Below, one piece after another: positions 1 through 12,099 of a DNA stretch of 64,000 nt. Location of the stretch: the NCBI RefSeq assembly GCF_958298935.1, contig NC_084924.1, forward strand, positions 7,564,001 through 7,628,000, read 5' to 3'. The DNA comes from Phragmites australis. Lineage: Eukaryota > Streptophyta > Magnoliopsida > Poales > Poaceae. The position numbers and the translations under genes are program-made. The first letter of the stretch is position 1, and each line of letters opens with the position of its first letter. Under the pieces are notes generated by a model. The model saw nothing but the letters and a program-made list of their open reading frames with translations, did no database searches and was not told the DNA's origin.

Positions 1-2220
1 CATAACAAAACAACTCACTTTTATGGAAGTTTAATTTCAACCCTGAGAGTTGTTCGAAAACACATAGAAGTAGTTTCATGTTCTTTGCATGTCCTATATT
101 ATGGTCCATAAATATGATAGTGTCATCTGCATATTGTAGAATTGAAAGTCTATCATCTACTAGATGTGAAACCACACCTATTATTTGGCTGTCACTTTTG
201 GCTTTTGATATTAATATTGCAAGCATATCTGCTATAATATTAAAAAGGATTGGGGAAAAGGGATCTCCTTGTCTCATTCCTTTATTTGTTTGAAAGTATA
301 GGCCAATCTCATCATTTATCTTGATTCCTACATGACCCCTTGAAACAAAACTTTGGATCCATCCACACCATTGTGTCGAGAAACCCTTCATTCATAAAAA
401 TTGTTGTAAGAAGGACCATTTAATCTTATCATAGGCTTTTTTGAGGTCAATCTTCAAAATTATGCGATTTTTCTTCTTCATGTGGAGTTCATGGATGGTT
501 TCATGTAAAATTATTACTCCCTCCATTATATTGCGACCTAGCATAAAAGCGGTTTGTGTGGACCTTATTACTTTCTCCACAACAATACCTATTCTGTTAG
601 TGCCAACTTTGGTGAATATCTTAAAGCTGACATTTAGCAGATAAATAGGACGGTACTCATGAATTTTCAGCGCTTCCCTTTTTCGGATAAGTGTTTTATA
701 ACGCCAAAATTAAGGTTGTATATAGCCAGCCGCCCCTGATAGAAATCAGTGAACAAACTCATGAGGTCACCCTTGATCACCTCCCAGAAGACTTGATAAA
801 ATTCAATCGGGAAGCTATCTGGGCCAGGAGCTTTATTATCCTCCATCTGAAAGATTGCTTGTCGCACCTCGTCTTTAGTGAAGGGTGCAGTGAGGATTGC
901 ATTTTCTTTCTCACTCACTTGGAGTATGTCATTTGCAATTGATTCATCTAAAGCAAAAGTATTAAGCTCCGATATACCAAATAAACCCATGTAATATTTG
1001 GCGATATACTTATTGCGTTTTGGTTCCTTGACATGGGAGCCATTCTCATCCTCTAATTTGTATATACATTGTTTCCGGTGCTTACCACTAGCTACAAGTT
1101 GAAAATATTTGGTATTATTGTCACCCTCAAGTAGCTCTTTCACTTTGGCATGCTGATACCATTTGAGCTTTTTTTTCTCGCAGCAGATGTGCAAACCTCT
1201 CATTGAGGTAATGTTTGAAAGCCACCTCATTTGGTGATAAGGGAATTGTTTCCGCCTTCTTATCGAGCTTATCAATTTTATTGGCCAGCTGTTTCTTTTC
1301 TTTCTTCAAGATTCCAACAGTGTGTTTGGCCTAACCCCTCATGTATTGTCTGGGGGCTCTAATTTTATTTTGCCATATCTTTATTGTGTTGTTTCCACGG
1401 TGGTCTTTTTGCCAAATATTAGCAATCATCTCGTAGAAACCCTCTCTAATTAACCATCCTAATTCAAATTTGAAAAGAGGTTGTCTTTCGTAATGAGAGG
1501 AAGCTCCTGTATTGAGCAATAGCGGAGTATGGTCCGATCTTGCCCTATCCATAGCCTCCATAGATACCTTCAGATATTTACCTTCCCACTCAATACTCAT
1601 CAGAACCCTATCAAGTTTCGAAGGTTAGAGGATCAGATCATTAGCCCGTGTATATTGGCGACCTTTCATCTTGATCTCCCGTAAATCCACTGTTTCAATT
1701 ACGGCATTGAATAAACAGGGCCAACGTGGATCAAAATTATCATTATTGAATAAACAGGGCCAACGTGGATCAAAATTATCATTATTCTTATCCTCGGACC
1801 TCCGCATAATATTAAAATCCCTCCGATCAAAATTGGGTGGGTTTCAGCACTACAAACATTAGCCATTTCTGCTAAAAAAAAAAATCAGATTTGAACTCAT
1901 CTTGGGCTGGTCCATAGAGCCCATGTAAAGCCATCCTCTTTATTTTTCAGAAGAAACTTAGAATACAAAACTCCAACAATAGAGACAATATCAAATATTG
2001 ATGTATTGACTCCGATGAGTATTCCACCAGATCGACCTCGTGGAGGTATAATATGCCACAAGAATTCAAGCTCACCACATAGGTGTCGAAGTGTTGAATC
2101 ATGAAAAACACTTCCTTTCTCCATAATGGCAAGGAAATCTAGGTGATGTTCTTTTACCGTATCCGAAATAAAAATTATGTTTAGCCAAGTATCTCAGACC
2201 TCTGTTATTCTAGAAGATTC
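1..2220 (-). pseudogene. LINE ORF2 relic: endonuclease plus reverse transcriptase
   Basis: This would have encoded the EN-RT polyprotein that nicks target DNA and copies LINE RNA. The EN domain lies at about 1330-2220; it has the PPRGRSGG motif typical of plant L1 endonucleases. The RT domain lies at about 1-1100: NKAPGPDSFPIEFYQ and the palm aspartate motif ILKIDLKKAYD near 430-500, LSPILFNII near 240, then the catalytic YADD near 130. Stops and frameshifts occur between blocks, for example between the EN start near 2130 and the rest of the domain. A 13-residue in-frame duplication sits at 1706-1783. The element is dead; the family assignment is secure from motif order. Confidence 0.85.
1706..1783. 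repeat. 39-bp tandem duplication inside the LINE endonuclease
   Basis: Two adjacent copies of a 39-bp unit (1706-1744 and 1745-1783) are identical as read. The unit is a multiple of three, so the minus-strand frame simply repeats 13 residues containing DPRWPCLF. The identity suggests a recent replication-slippage event in an already inactive element. Confidence 0.9.
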
Positions 2221-2535
2221 TTTTCATGAGATAATTAATTTCGAAGGAGTGATTGGATTTTTGGTAGGGCGTTCAATTTTGCCCTTCTTTTTTTTATATA
2301 GAATTAGACTTTTTTTCCTTAGCATAGCGTTTAGATCGTAACATATTTATTCTAAACCCTCATCATTAAGGACCTCAATTAAATCATGACATATGTGAGT
2401 GAGGTGCGCATCAAGGACACCCATATCATCCTCATCCTCAATATTATCAGAGCAAGGAAGAATCTTAGCACAACGGTTATTACCTTTTGAATTAGTTTTT
2501 TTAGCAGCAACAATAAGGCGATCTACTTCTATATT

Positions 2536-4612
2536 TTAAATAGAAATTACAGCGCTCATGATATCATTATTATTTCTACCCATATATACACCTAAGTTAG
2601 TTATATTGGTTCTAATATTTACAAAAGGCGTAGAAACAAAAGAATTATTAGACATACCATCATATAAGTTCTTATTTGTCACCAACATTTTTGCTTTCTC
2701 CAACATATCTTCATCACCACGTGCTGTTGTCCTCTTGCTACACCTTGTGCCCAATCTGTCACCCCATGGAATGATTGTAATATTATCCACCTCCGAGATA
2801 TTCACACTACGCATTTGTCTTGTTTTTCAAAACAGAAATCCTATCAATTCCCACCACAGTGTCAAGCGCAAGTAATGCCTCTTGCATTGCCACATTAGAC
2901 ATATTGGCTTGTATACCATTTTGTTTGGAAAACGCCTGTAACACGTGACGAGGAAGACCATGGAAATTGCTTGAGACCTATGTTTTGATCGGATGCTCAT
3001 CAACATCATTCAGAATTGCATCATCATAAATTCCCTATTTCCTTGGAGGAGTCGCAAGTTCAAAACAATCTGTAGCCGAACCAGTAGCCACCGCTTTGAC
3101 TAGCAGCTCAAGAGCCAAGGCAAGTGAGGTCTCATCCGCAACTATTATGGATGATATAGCAACAAGAAGCTTCTTAGCAACCTCTAGGCCAGAACCCTCA
3201 GGGAGAGGTGTTAGTATTATTTGGATCTGTAGCCTGCATGCACTGATCAAGGCCCTTGGCAATCATACCTGGCTGCATTGGTGAGGTGGACAATGGTCCT
3301 ACAGGCAGCTCATCATCCATCCCGTGGGCAGCAATTTCCAGCAGCAAAACAGAGGGCCAGCGGGCAGTGCCAGATGCAAGCACCTGCGAGTGGGAATCAA
3401 GGGCCATAAGTCCCACACCCTGCCACCCATCTTCAGCAACAGCAGCACATCCATCTGCGGCATTAAAGTCACAAAACTCCCGCAGCTCCTCCGACGGACT
3501 GTAGCCCTCCACACGAGGCGACAGCGTAGCCAGCCCCGCGCCAGGTCACACACCATCCAACTGCAGTGACATGGCCAAGAGCAATGCTTCTCGAAATGAC
3601 GAGTGAGAAGGATAAGGAGGAGTAGCAATGATTTCCTGTAGCACTGCGGCCGGCCAACAAGTGTCCACAAGGGGCGATTGAATGACCCGCAGTCCCGCGC
3701 CAAGCTGTCTAGCCCCCTCACCATGAGATACATCATCGTGGAGCCCCACTGGCATGCACATGGCCAAATGCACTACCGGCTGAGAGTCCAGCAGCCCACT
3801 GCCCACATCAACAAGCGGCCCCAAGGATACCTCCTGCTCCTAGAACATACTATCTTGCACCACGCGGTCATCGACCAGTGCTAAGTTGCACGTACCATTT
3901 TGTGCAATCCCTGCATCTTCAGCAATCACCTTATCAGCTAAACCCACGAGAAGATCATCCACAACCTTGTCCAAAATGCTATTAGCCATGGAATGAATTT
4001 TCGCATTCATAGTATCGTGTTTAAGAAGCTCTTCCTGCATATCATCTATAGTAGATTGTCTAATGGATGATGCACTTGAGTTGCTACCCTTGTTGTCATT
4101 GCTCTTGAGCCTCTTATTATCACGAGCATCATGCCCTTTCTCCTCATTTTCTTGCATAGTATCTTCATCCTCGTCCTCTCCTTCATTAGGATCAACACCT
4201 GACTTATCAGTTGGCATTACCTTATCAACTTTGAAGCAAATTTCATAAATCGCATTATCCACTGTAATATCAGTAGCATCTGAGATCTTGTTGACATCGG
4301 TTACAGCCACATAAATACGAACCACCCATGTTCTTTTAAGATACACCATATCTACCTTCATTGTCACTCCCAGAATTGAGCCAACAGCCCAAAGCGGTAA
4401 GAAAGATCATATTTCATATAGAATTCCATATACATTGACCCAAACATACGGTAGATAATGGCATGGTACAAATTCCGCGTTCTAGGCCAGCTAAATAACC
4501 CAAAGGAGGAATATCTGGAGCACCAGAATCTCCATAAAAGCATAAATAGTGCTTTCTGTCCTTTCTTCATCGTACAAATTCTGTGTTCTAGGCCAGCTAC
4601 CACATAAAGCAA
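2536..4612 (-). pseudogene. LINE ORF1-like relic with DUF4283-type segment
   Basis: The clearest part is 3840-4400 on the minus strand, with VRIYVAVTDVNKI and DNAIYEICFKVDKV. I recognise this text from the DUF4283 / zinc-knuckle proteins encoded by ORF1 of grass LINEs, which bind the element RNA. Just upstream, near 4390, a frameshifted continuation reads like the preceding DUF4283 strand. Downstream (2536-3840) the sequence is a low-complexity acidic and Ala/Ser-rich linker in several short frames with stops between them. No intact CCHC knuckle was found. The N-terminal start cannot be placed. Confidence 0.65.
4466..4598. repeat. Pair of 27-bp direct repeats at the LINE 5' side
   Basis: Near-identical 27-mers at 4466-4492 and 4572-4598 share the core TTCTAGGCCAGCT, spaced 106 bp apart. 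They lie at the presumed 5' end of the LINE and could be a small internal duplication. No function is apparent. Confidence 0.55.
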
Positions 4613-4640
4613 GCGCCAGATTAAATCGTTAAAACAAACA

Positions 4641-5734
4641 TCATCTCAGGCACATAGAAGGTAGTGCAAATGCAGCAAAATACAGATAGAGAGAAAAGGA
4701 ATTTCCAACAAAGAATTGGGTATTCATGTCCCAATTAAAATGTATCAGGATTAAAGTTAACTGGAAATCTTGAAAACAATAAATCAGCTTTATAATAATT
4801 CAAGCAAAAAATACTGCTAGTGCTTTGCCAATTCATATTTTGCTTGTCAAAATTAACCTTTCAGAAAGAATGGCAGGCCTCTGTTTTTTTTTTTTCTAAT
4901 GCAATGAAGTGATGTAAATGCGGACAATCGAGATCTGGAATATCTAATAAAAAAAAGAAGATGCATGTAACAATGCAGCACATTGCAGATAGCCTAATAC
5001 AATGAAAAAAGGAATCCTTAGTATTAAAATGCTAGTATGATATCGTTCATCAGTGTTTGAAAATCCAGTTAGCAGGAATACAAAATTTGACTTTCCACAG
5101 AACAGTGCATCGTGTGTATTCATTGTTATATCACAACTAAGAGGACCTGCAATATAACATCAATGAATATTAGAAGTACAGAAGGCCACACCTGTACTAC
5201 TACATCTAAATCTAATACCCAGGGTCTACCTCATAGGAAAGGCGAAAGTTTTGCCTGCCTGCTTTGCAGATTGTAACTTCACATGTTTGTGTACTTGTTA
5301 CCATTTCGATAACAGAAAGTTCATGCTAGTACTGCAACTGTAAAGTCTGTTGCGATTAGAATCAGTTTAGTCATATCATACGGACTTCAGAGGTCAAAAA
5401 TTTCAACTCGCTCAAAAAATTTAGCCTGTTCTAGTGCAAAAGCGCATACTAAAAAAAAAAAATCGTGCAAGTAAGCAAAGCATCTAGCACTCAGTAAACT
5501 GGCTGACGACATCACCACAGAACTGATGCTGGAAACTAAAAATAAACTGCATTCTACAGCTACGCATTCAAATGAACATTAACTTGGTGCATACACTGGA
5601 TTCAAAACAGGGTACAAATTACATAAGCAACCAGCTCATACATTCTCACAGCTTGTACATGCACATCGCGGGCAAAGTCACGGCTAATACAACTAAAGCT
5701 AGTACTGAATTTTCAGATTCAGATTCATAAAAGT
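4641..5734. other. Intergenic stretch, no gene recognised
   Basis: AT-rich sequence without a long open frame or recognisable protein on either strand. It may be the truncated flank of the CACTA element to the right or old unique DNA. No terminal repeat or target duplication was found. Confidence 0.5.
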
Positions 5735-5782
5735 AATAGGTGATGGGTGATACTTTTAGCCCATCACCTTTACTTTCCAGAT
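5735..5782. repeat. Left subterminal inverted repeat of the CACTA element
   Basis: An imperfect palindrome with arms AGGTGATGGG and CCCATCACCT around a short AT loop. It resembles the GTGACGGGT palindromes at the other side of the element. In CACTA elements such subterminal repeats bind the element-encoded TNPA-type protein. Confidence 0.55.
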
Positions 5783-5920
5783 TTAGATTCATAAATTATT
5801 ATGTGAAATTTTACACTTAATGTAAATTGAAAACCTAAAATTCAAATTGGTCATTAATATTCCAGATATGATATTAATATTGGATGTGACATTAATATTG
5901 CAAATTCATCATTAATATTA

Positions 5921-6750
5921 GGGAAACATGCAAATCCCCCACCCCAAAAGTCACTTGGATTTTGAGTCCCCCCCCCCCCAAAAAAAAGTTTTTTGTTGCA
6001 AAAAAAAAACCCAAAGGTTTGGTTTTGTTGCAAAAACACCCCCAAAAATTCAATCAATTTTTTAAAAATCACAAAAAAAATTCTAAAAAAAACTAGAGAC
6101 AATTCTAAGATCTTTTATGAAATTTTTTTTTCAAAAATAATATCCTTTGAACCATATTCCATGGAGAGGAAGTTTCAAAAAAAAGAAAAACGTGCAGCTC
6201 ATTTATTAATTCGAATTAAATGCATAATTAATTATTTATTAATCTAAAAATCATGAAACCAATTTTTTTAGTCTTATTACATGATCCTATATCTTCTAAA
6301 AATACATGAAATCTTAAAATAGTTATTGTAATGTGCAGAATTGAGTAAATGTATTGCAGATAGATTAATTCATAACTAATCCATAACACCCCAAAATTAG
6401 TGAAATCACTTTTATTAGTTTACTTAAACAATTATTTGTGTAGGAAAAATAATGGTAGACATGAAAAAGTTAAAATAACATGAGTTAATAAATGAGCTAC
6501 ACTTTTTTTCCAAACTTCATCTCCATAAAATATGATGCAAAGGATATTATTTTTGAAAAAAAATCACAGAAGGTCTTAGAATTGTCTCTAGTTTTTTTAG
6601 ATTTTTTAATGATTTTTTTTATTGCTTTGAATTTTTGAGGGATTTTTGCAATAAAGTTAAACTTTTGGGGTTTTTTTTCAACAAAACAACTTCTGTGGGG
6701 AAAGTCAAAATCCAAGTGACTTTAGGGGGGGGGGGATTTGCATTTTTCCC
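5921..6750. mobile_element. Long-TIR foldback Mutator-type element, copy 1
   Basis: An 830-bp element beginning GGGAAA and ending TTTCCC, flanked by the perfect 9-bp direct repeat TTAATATTA (5912-5920 and 6751-6759). A 9-bp duplication is the hallmark of Mutator-like transposition. The outer arms (about 5921-6210 and 6490-6750) are inverted copies of each other, so the element can fold into a long hairpin. Homopolymer tracts lie in both arms: a C-run near 5968 and a G-run near 6725. No protein is encoded. A sister copy lies at 29666-30486. Confidence 0.88.
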
Positions 6751-6820
6751 TTAATATTACAAATTTAATACATAAAATTCAAATTTGACATTAATATTAC
6801 AAATTTGTCACTCAGATTCA

Positions 6821-9800
6821 AATTCACCATTTTCGTGCTTTCTTGACATAGATCTCTTCATTGTGGTTGGAGCGCAGGTATAGAGTTTTCTTAGTCGGCG
6901 AAAGATGTAGCACGATTGTAGTAGTAAAAGCGGGGATTTTATCGAATTGATTGAACTCCTCCTCATCAATGATGTTTGCAACTTCGACGATGCGTCTTTT
7001 CCCAGCGAGCACAACATGGTGTTTCTTGTTTGTTATGTCAGTCACATAAAAGACTTGACGGGCATCTTTAGCGTGTACGAAATGTTCAAACTTGCATCCA
7101 ACATGTTTAAGATCAATGCTAGTGAATCCATACTTATCATTAGTAACGTTCTTTTCCTCATGTACCCAACAGCACCAACAGGGCTACCTTGAATCCAAAT
7201 TAGTTTAGCTCCCAGATCTCCTCTATTTAACCGTAGTATGTGCCCCTCTGTATATAGTTGTCATAAGCATCTATATGGACACTATTGTTCTGGTATATGC
7301 TTTTCTCATCTTGGGCAATCATGTAAAATGTGTATCCATTTATATTGTACCATTGATATGTCATAATTGTGTATATAGGACCCTATACCAGTTTTTTTTT
7401 ATCAGACCACTTGTAGAAGTACTCGATTGTCTAATTTGATCTCGAAACCAAGTCGTGAACCTTCACATATGTTGTCATGCAACCCAAGCTTCGGTCTACC
7501 CCGTATTCTCTTCAAATAACATCTACTTATGCTCATTAACATATGAGCACACTTCTCTCATTTGTTGCAGCATAAGGAAATGAGCTTGTTCGTATGCCTT
7601 TGGATCAGAAGTTATTATCATCTTCCCCAGGACCCCTACACCTGTGAGCCTCCCCTCATGACGAGACTTAGGCATGCCAATTGGGTTATTTAGGTCAATG
7701 TAATTAACAGACCACTCCAACACCTCCTCTGTCGCGTAACCCTGCAGGATGGATCCCTCAAGAAAGGTTCGGTTGCTTACGTACGACTTGAAAACACCAA
7801 TATATCTCTCATATAGAAACATGTGATACAGAAACACGGGGCTAAGGTAGTGTATCTCCTTCAAAAGTTGAGCAGTGAGATGTACTATGATATCAAAAAA
7901 GGATGGTGAAAAATACACCTCAAGAATACATAGAGTCTCAAAGTGTCTTTTTTCTAGCTCCTCGAGCAAGTTTAGATTGAGCACCTTTTATTCAATTGCA
8001 TTGAAGAAGAAGCACATGCTTAGGATAGCCTCGCGAACCTTAATTGGGAGGATGTTCCTAATAGCTACCGCAAGCAGTGACGTCATCATCATATGTCAAT
8101 CATGAGACTTCATCATGGCAAAATTTACTTTCAGCTCTTTCACCAAAACAAGTCTTGCGATGGTGGACAAGTAATCGGAGGGAACTTTCACACTGTGCAA
8201 GAACTCATAGAATTCTTTTTTCTCCTTTTTGGAGAGAGTGATAGCTGCTGGGGGTAATTTTTTTTCCTTTGTTCGTATCATATGCATGGAGCTTCGGCCT
8301 TAAACTCATTTCTTCAAGGTCAACTCATGCTTTCTCATAATCCTTTCTTTTTCCCTTTATTTGGAGCAATGTACCGATCAGACTCTCATAGATATTCTTC
8401 TTTACATGCATGTTATCAATAGAGTGACAAACATCTAATTTTTCCTAATACTCTAGCTCGTATAGTATTGATTTTTTATTCCACATTCCTAACTATTCAT
8501 CATTCTTGGAGGATTATTTTCGCTTGCTAAGGACAATATTGATATTCTTAACCTGTTTGTGGACATTTTTCCCGCTGAAAAGTCTCGAAGGTAATGCTCT
8601 CTCCCTTGTGCCATTGAACTGCTTATCCATGTTTCAGTATGGGTGTTTCCTGGGAAGGAAACATCGATGCCGTATGTACACTATTTTTTTTGTTGTTCAA
8701 CCTCAAACTGCATATATCATCTAAGACATATGGGCAAGCTTCACATTTTCTTTTGCTCTAACTTGATAAGTTACGAAGTGCTAACAGATCATTGATGGTG
8801 ACAAACAACATGACGTGCAAGGTAAAGTACTCTTACTTGTACTGATCCCAAACTTCAATGCATTTCGACCAGAGTTTATTAAGATCATCGACTAAAGGAC
8901 TGAGGTACACATCAATATCATTGCCAGGTTGTTTTGATCCTGATATCAAAATCGACAACATAATGTATTTCTACTTGTTACAAAGCCAGGGTGGAAGGTT
9001 GTAAATCGACACCACAACAGGCCAAGTGCTATATGAGGTACTTATGTTACCGAATGGATTCATATCATCTGTGCTCATAGTAAACCTAATATTTCTTAAT
9101 TCTTCAGCGAACCAACCAAATGTGGAATCAACGATTCGCCACTGAGCAGAATCTACCGCGTGTCGCATCATTGCGTCATTCTTACGACCCTACTTAAGCC
9201 AACATACCAATTGGGCCTCCTTTCTGTTGACAAATAGACGCTTCAGATGGGAAATTACAGGAAAATACCACACCACCTTCCTAGGACCACCTTTACTTTT
9301 CTTGCCTCCATTCCTGTCACCACCGTCATTTCTATGCTTATATCGATGGGTTCCACAAACAGGACATTGATCCAGCTCTGCATCTCTCCACAAAACAAGA
9401 TACAATCTCACTTACATGCATGTATTTTTCTATTTCCAGTCCTAAATGACAAATTATCATCTTCGCATTGTAGACGCCCTTAGGCATAAAGTTCCTCTCT
9501 AGTAGCATGTCTCTTAGCAGATCCAGCAATGCTTTGAAACTCTTGTCAGTACAACCATGAGTTGCCTTCAGTTGCAGAAGCTTTAGGTTCTCAAATATCC
9601 ACGTGTACTTCTCCTTAGAGTTGGGATAAATGGGCGTTTTGGAATCCCGTATAAACTCCTGAAATTTAGCAAACTCACGTTATACTCATCGTGCTACTCG
9701 ACATCCCGCATCATCTGGTCTACATTCTTCACAAAATCCTCGAGATCAATATCATTGAAATCTAATACGTCATCGTTCCTGAGATCATGATTCATTTCAC

Positions 9801-9961
9801 CGGGTGTAAGACCTTGGTCCACACTGTCGACATGGAGGGCCCGGTCTATCTCTCCCTTGTTAAGGCCTTCCTCGCCATGTTTGTTCCAACATGTATAATT
9901 CTATTTAAATCCACGTATGACCAAGTGTGCATGGATATTGTCTGGTTTCGCGAACTTCTTA
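6821..9961 (-). pseudogene. CACTA TNP2-like transposase relic (main part)
   Basis: Read right to left on the minus strand: the rest of the transposase-associated domain (about 9880-9961), an acidic linker, a TNP2 zinc-binding segment with CPVCG.xRYK near 9360, the TNP2 core with NPFGN.STSYS.WPV and YNLPPWLC near 9000-9090, a segment with LKSHD-like text near 8100, a DUF4218 domain at 7523-7984 (FERY-like block, LTGVG) and a DUF4216-like C-terminus at 6821-7200 (GKRRIV, DEEE.NQFD). This order is the standard grass CACTA transposase. Many stops and frameshifts show it is inactive. Parts may also be separated by former introns. Confidence 0.85.
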
Positions 9962-11540
9962 TGTCGGAGGGTGAACTCCTATCGCAGGGATCCCGAGAGA
10001 CCCCTTTTTAGAGATTCGTCCGGGGGGATGATCCTGAACGAGCTTGTTTTGGGAAATAAGCGGGAAACGGAAATAAATGCAGTGGCTGGTGGGAGATGAT
10101 CGTCCTAGTGCGAGAAAGATGGGTGCACCGGGGTTTAGACAGGTTTGGGCTGCACGGGGGCGTAACACCCTACTCCTGTGTGAGTGCTATATCTATCCTT
10201 GAAGCGAATTCTTCAAGGATGTATCTGGTTACAAGAGAGAGCCACTTACTGAGAGCTTGAGGCTCTCGTGTTCTAGCTTAGCTTGAGCTGGTTCGAGCGT
10301 CTGCGTCCTCTTTCTTTTTTTCTTACGGTCTGTCTTTTTACGTGTTCTCCATTCTTTCCTTTTATAGGCGCGCCGACCTCGACATATCCTGAATGGGAAA
10401 GAGGGGGTGCGAGTGCCAAGGTGCCACGGAGAAAGGTATCATCATTCCGTCTTGGCGAAGTGACAGGGGCGGTGGAAAAATACGGCGCGCATCCGACCAC
10501 CCGCCACTGTGGATGCCCTCGGGCGCCATTAAGGGGGCCCACCGTGCAGCCTCAGAGGTGCCCGGTGCGCCCACCCTGTCTTGTTCTTCTGCCAGGGTGG
10601 GGTGGCAGGCGGAGCGCTTTGATTCTGGCAATGTTATCCCGAGGCACCCGAATGAAACGGGACGGGACCCGTGCATTTAATGGATCCACGCCCCCCTGCC
10701 AGTGCATGGCAGGGTCTGACACTGGAGCGTGGGCAGCTGAGAATGTCAGGATGTTAGGCCGCGCGTGCCTATTAAATGCGGCATTGGGCCTTTGACTGGC
10801 TGACACCCCGACGATGGGACCCTTCGGGTCGTCGGACGATCTTGCGCGAACCTTCGGGGAACCGAGTCCTCGGGGGCTGCCACGTGCAGCCCCGAGCCTT
10901 CTCTCCCGAGCACTTCGGTGAGACCTTCGGGGAACCGAGTCCTCGGGGGCTGCCACGTGCAGCCCCGAGCACTCTCTCCCGAGTACTTCGGTGAGACCTT
11001 CGAGGAACCGAGTCCTCGGGGGCTGCCACGTGCAGCCCCGAGCACTCTCTCCCGAGCACTTCGGTGGGACCTTCGGGGAACCGAGTCCTCGGGGGCTACC
11101 ACGTGCAGCCCCGAGCACTCTCTCCCGAGTACTTGGGTGAGACCTTCGGGGAACCGAGTCCTCGGGGGCTGCCACGTGCAGCCCCGAGCACTCTCTCCCA
11201 AGCATTTCGGTGGGACCTTCGGGGAACCGAGTCCTCGGGGGCTGCCACGTGCAGCCCCGAGCACTCTCTCCCGAGCACTTCGGTGTTTGGATCATCAGGG
11301 GACTACAGTACTCGGGGATAAGTGAGAAACCTTCCGAGCACTTCCTTCTCGGTACTTGGACTCTGTGGATCATCGGGGAACTGGGGTGCTCAGGAACCTA
11401 GAGGCTACGGCCCCGAGCACCTTCCCCCGGGACTTAGTTTTTTCTTATCCTGCAGGGTGGACCTCGCGGGATGGTGACATGTGGCGGATGGCCGGCCCGG
11501 TCTCGGGATTCAGGGACCCCTGGTTTCTAATACACCGACA
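9962..11540 (+). mobile_element. Solo LTR inserted in the CACTA transposase
   Basis: The 1579-bp segment begins TGTCGG and ends CCGACA, the inverted TG...CA ends of an LTR. It is flanked by a perfect 5-bp target duplication, TCTTA (9957-9961 and 11541-11545). No internal retroelement domains or second LTR are adjacent, so the full element was lost by LTR-LTR recombination. Strand is assumed from the text order typical of such grass LTRs. It interrupts the transposase-associated domain of the CACTA gene; the frame continues in the flanks. Family was not determined beyond LTR retrotransposon, with Gypsy as the better guess. Confidence 0.9.
10850..11287. repeat. Six 73-bp tandem repeats with G-box palindrome in the solo LTR
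   Basis: Units start at 10850, 10923, 10996, 11069, 11142 and 11215, an exact 73-bp period with few mismatches. Each unit holds a near-perfect 28-bp inverted repeat with arms CTCGGGG and CCCCGAG around CACGTG. The array is open in several frames on both strands because unit text lacks stops, which explains the long spurious ORFs here. CACGTG is the core bound by plant bHLH and bZIP factors, so an enhancer role in the LTR is possible but not shown. Confidence 0.93.
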
Positions 11541-11545
11541 TCTTA

Positions 11546-11740
11546 TCATTCCTGTAGTCGTGACATGGATAATACATTACCGTTTTACCATAATCTTTCA
11601 TATCCACCAAGGCAGCACTCATAAAATGCTTTACTCCGCTCAGATACTTCAGACAAGTTCAGCTCTCAAGGTACATCCAACTTTTGTCCGTCATCTACAA
11701 TTAATATAAAAATATTAATTCTTCATTAACAATTACCTTA
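11546..11740 (-). pseudogene. CACTA transposase N-terminal fragment, upstream of the solo LTR
   Basis: The minus strand reads a transposase-associated domain with GVKHFM and MYYPCHDYRN. This is the conserved block seen at the N-terminus of grass CACTA proteins, normally FPC..C.N. It connects directly with text at about 9880-9961 once the solo LTR and one TSD copy are set aside. A stop precedes the block and no start codon could be fixed. Confidence 0.75.
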
Positions 11741-12099
11741 ATTTTGTGGTTAAGCATGCGACTAAAAATTTCATACAATTACACTAGATCTATGGCATCT
11801 CGCGGTAGATCGGGCAAACCTGATACTAAATCTAATATAAATACAGCTCACTTGTATTAAGATTTTGGAAAAGATGCAAAATAGCTGATTACCACTTAAA
11901 ACACAACAAATCTACCAAATAGAAATTATAGGAGGAGGAAAAGTAGAGATGCAAACCTTAAAGACCTAGCACCAATTCAAACTCGAATCAACAAAATATT
12001 AGAGAGTCTCTAGCAGAACCGGACAAAATTGTTGATCTACTGCACGCGCACAGTGCTAGCCAATCTGGGCACGCACAGTAACAAACTTGATCTTATAAC

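Larger units (their letters stand above)
1..4640 (-). mobile_element. L1-type LINE retrotransposon, degenerate, 3' end cut by window edge
   Basis: On the minus strand the order from right to left is an ORF1-like protein with a DUF4283-type segment, an endonuclease (EN) domain, then a reverse transcriptase (RT) domain. This is the usual order in grass L1 LINEs. Every domain is broken by stops and frameshifts. The element leaves the window in the RT palm, so the 3' end is not seen. The plus-strand LINE at 52741-55230 is a close relative: both carry the palm motif YADDT followed by similar text. The right (5') boundary near 4640 is placed only by where recognisable coding sequence ends. Confidence 0.85.

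Noticed and set aside
10850..11287. CRISPR-like regular array
   Set aside because: Units are contiguous 73-bp tandem copies with no distinct spacers, inside a plant LTR.
10552..11373. Long open frames on both strands (up to 273 codons)
   Set aside because: They arise from the stop-free 73-bp repeat array in the solo LTR; overlapping frames on both strands repeat the same text. No domain.
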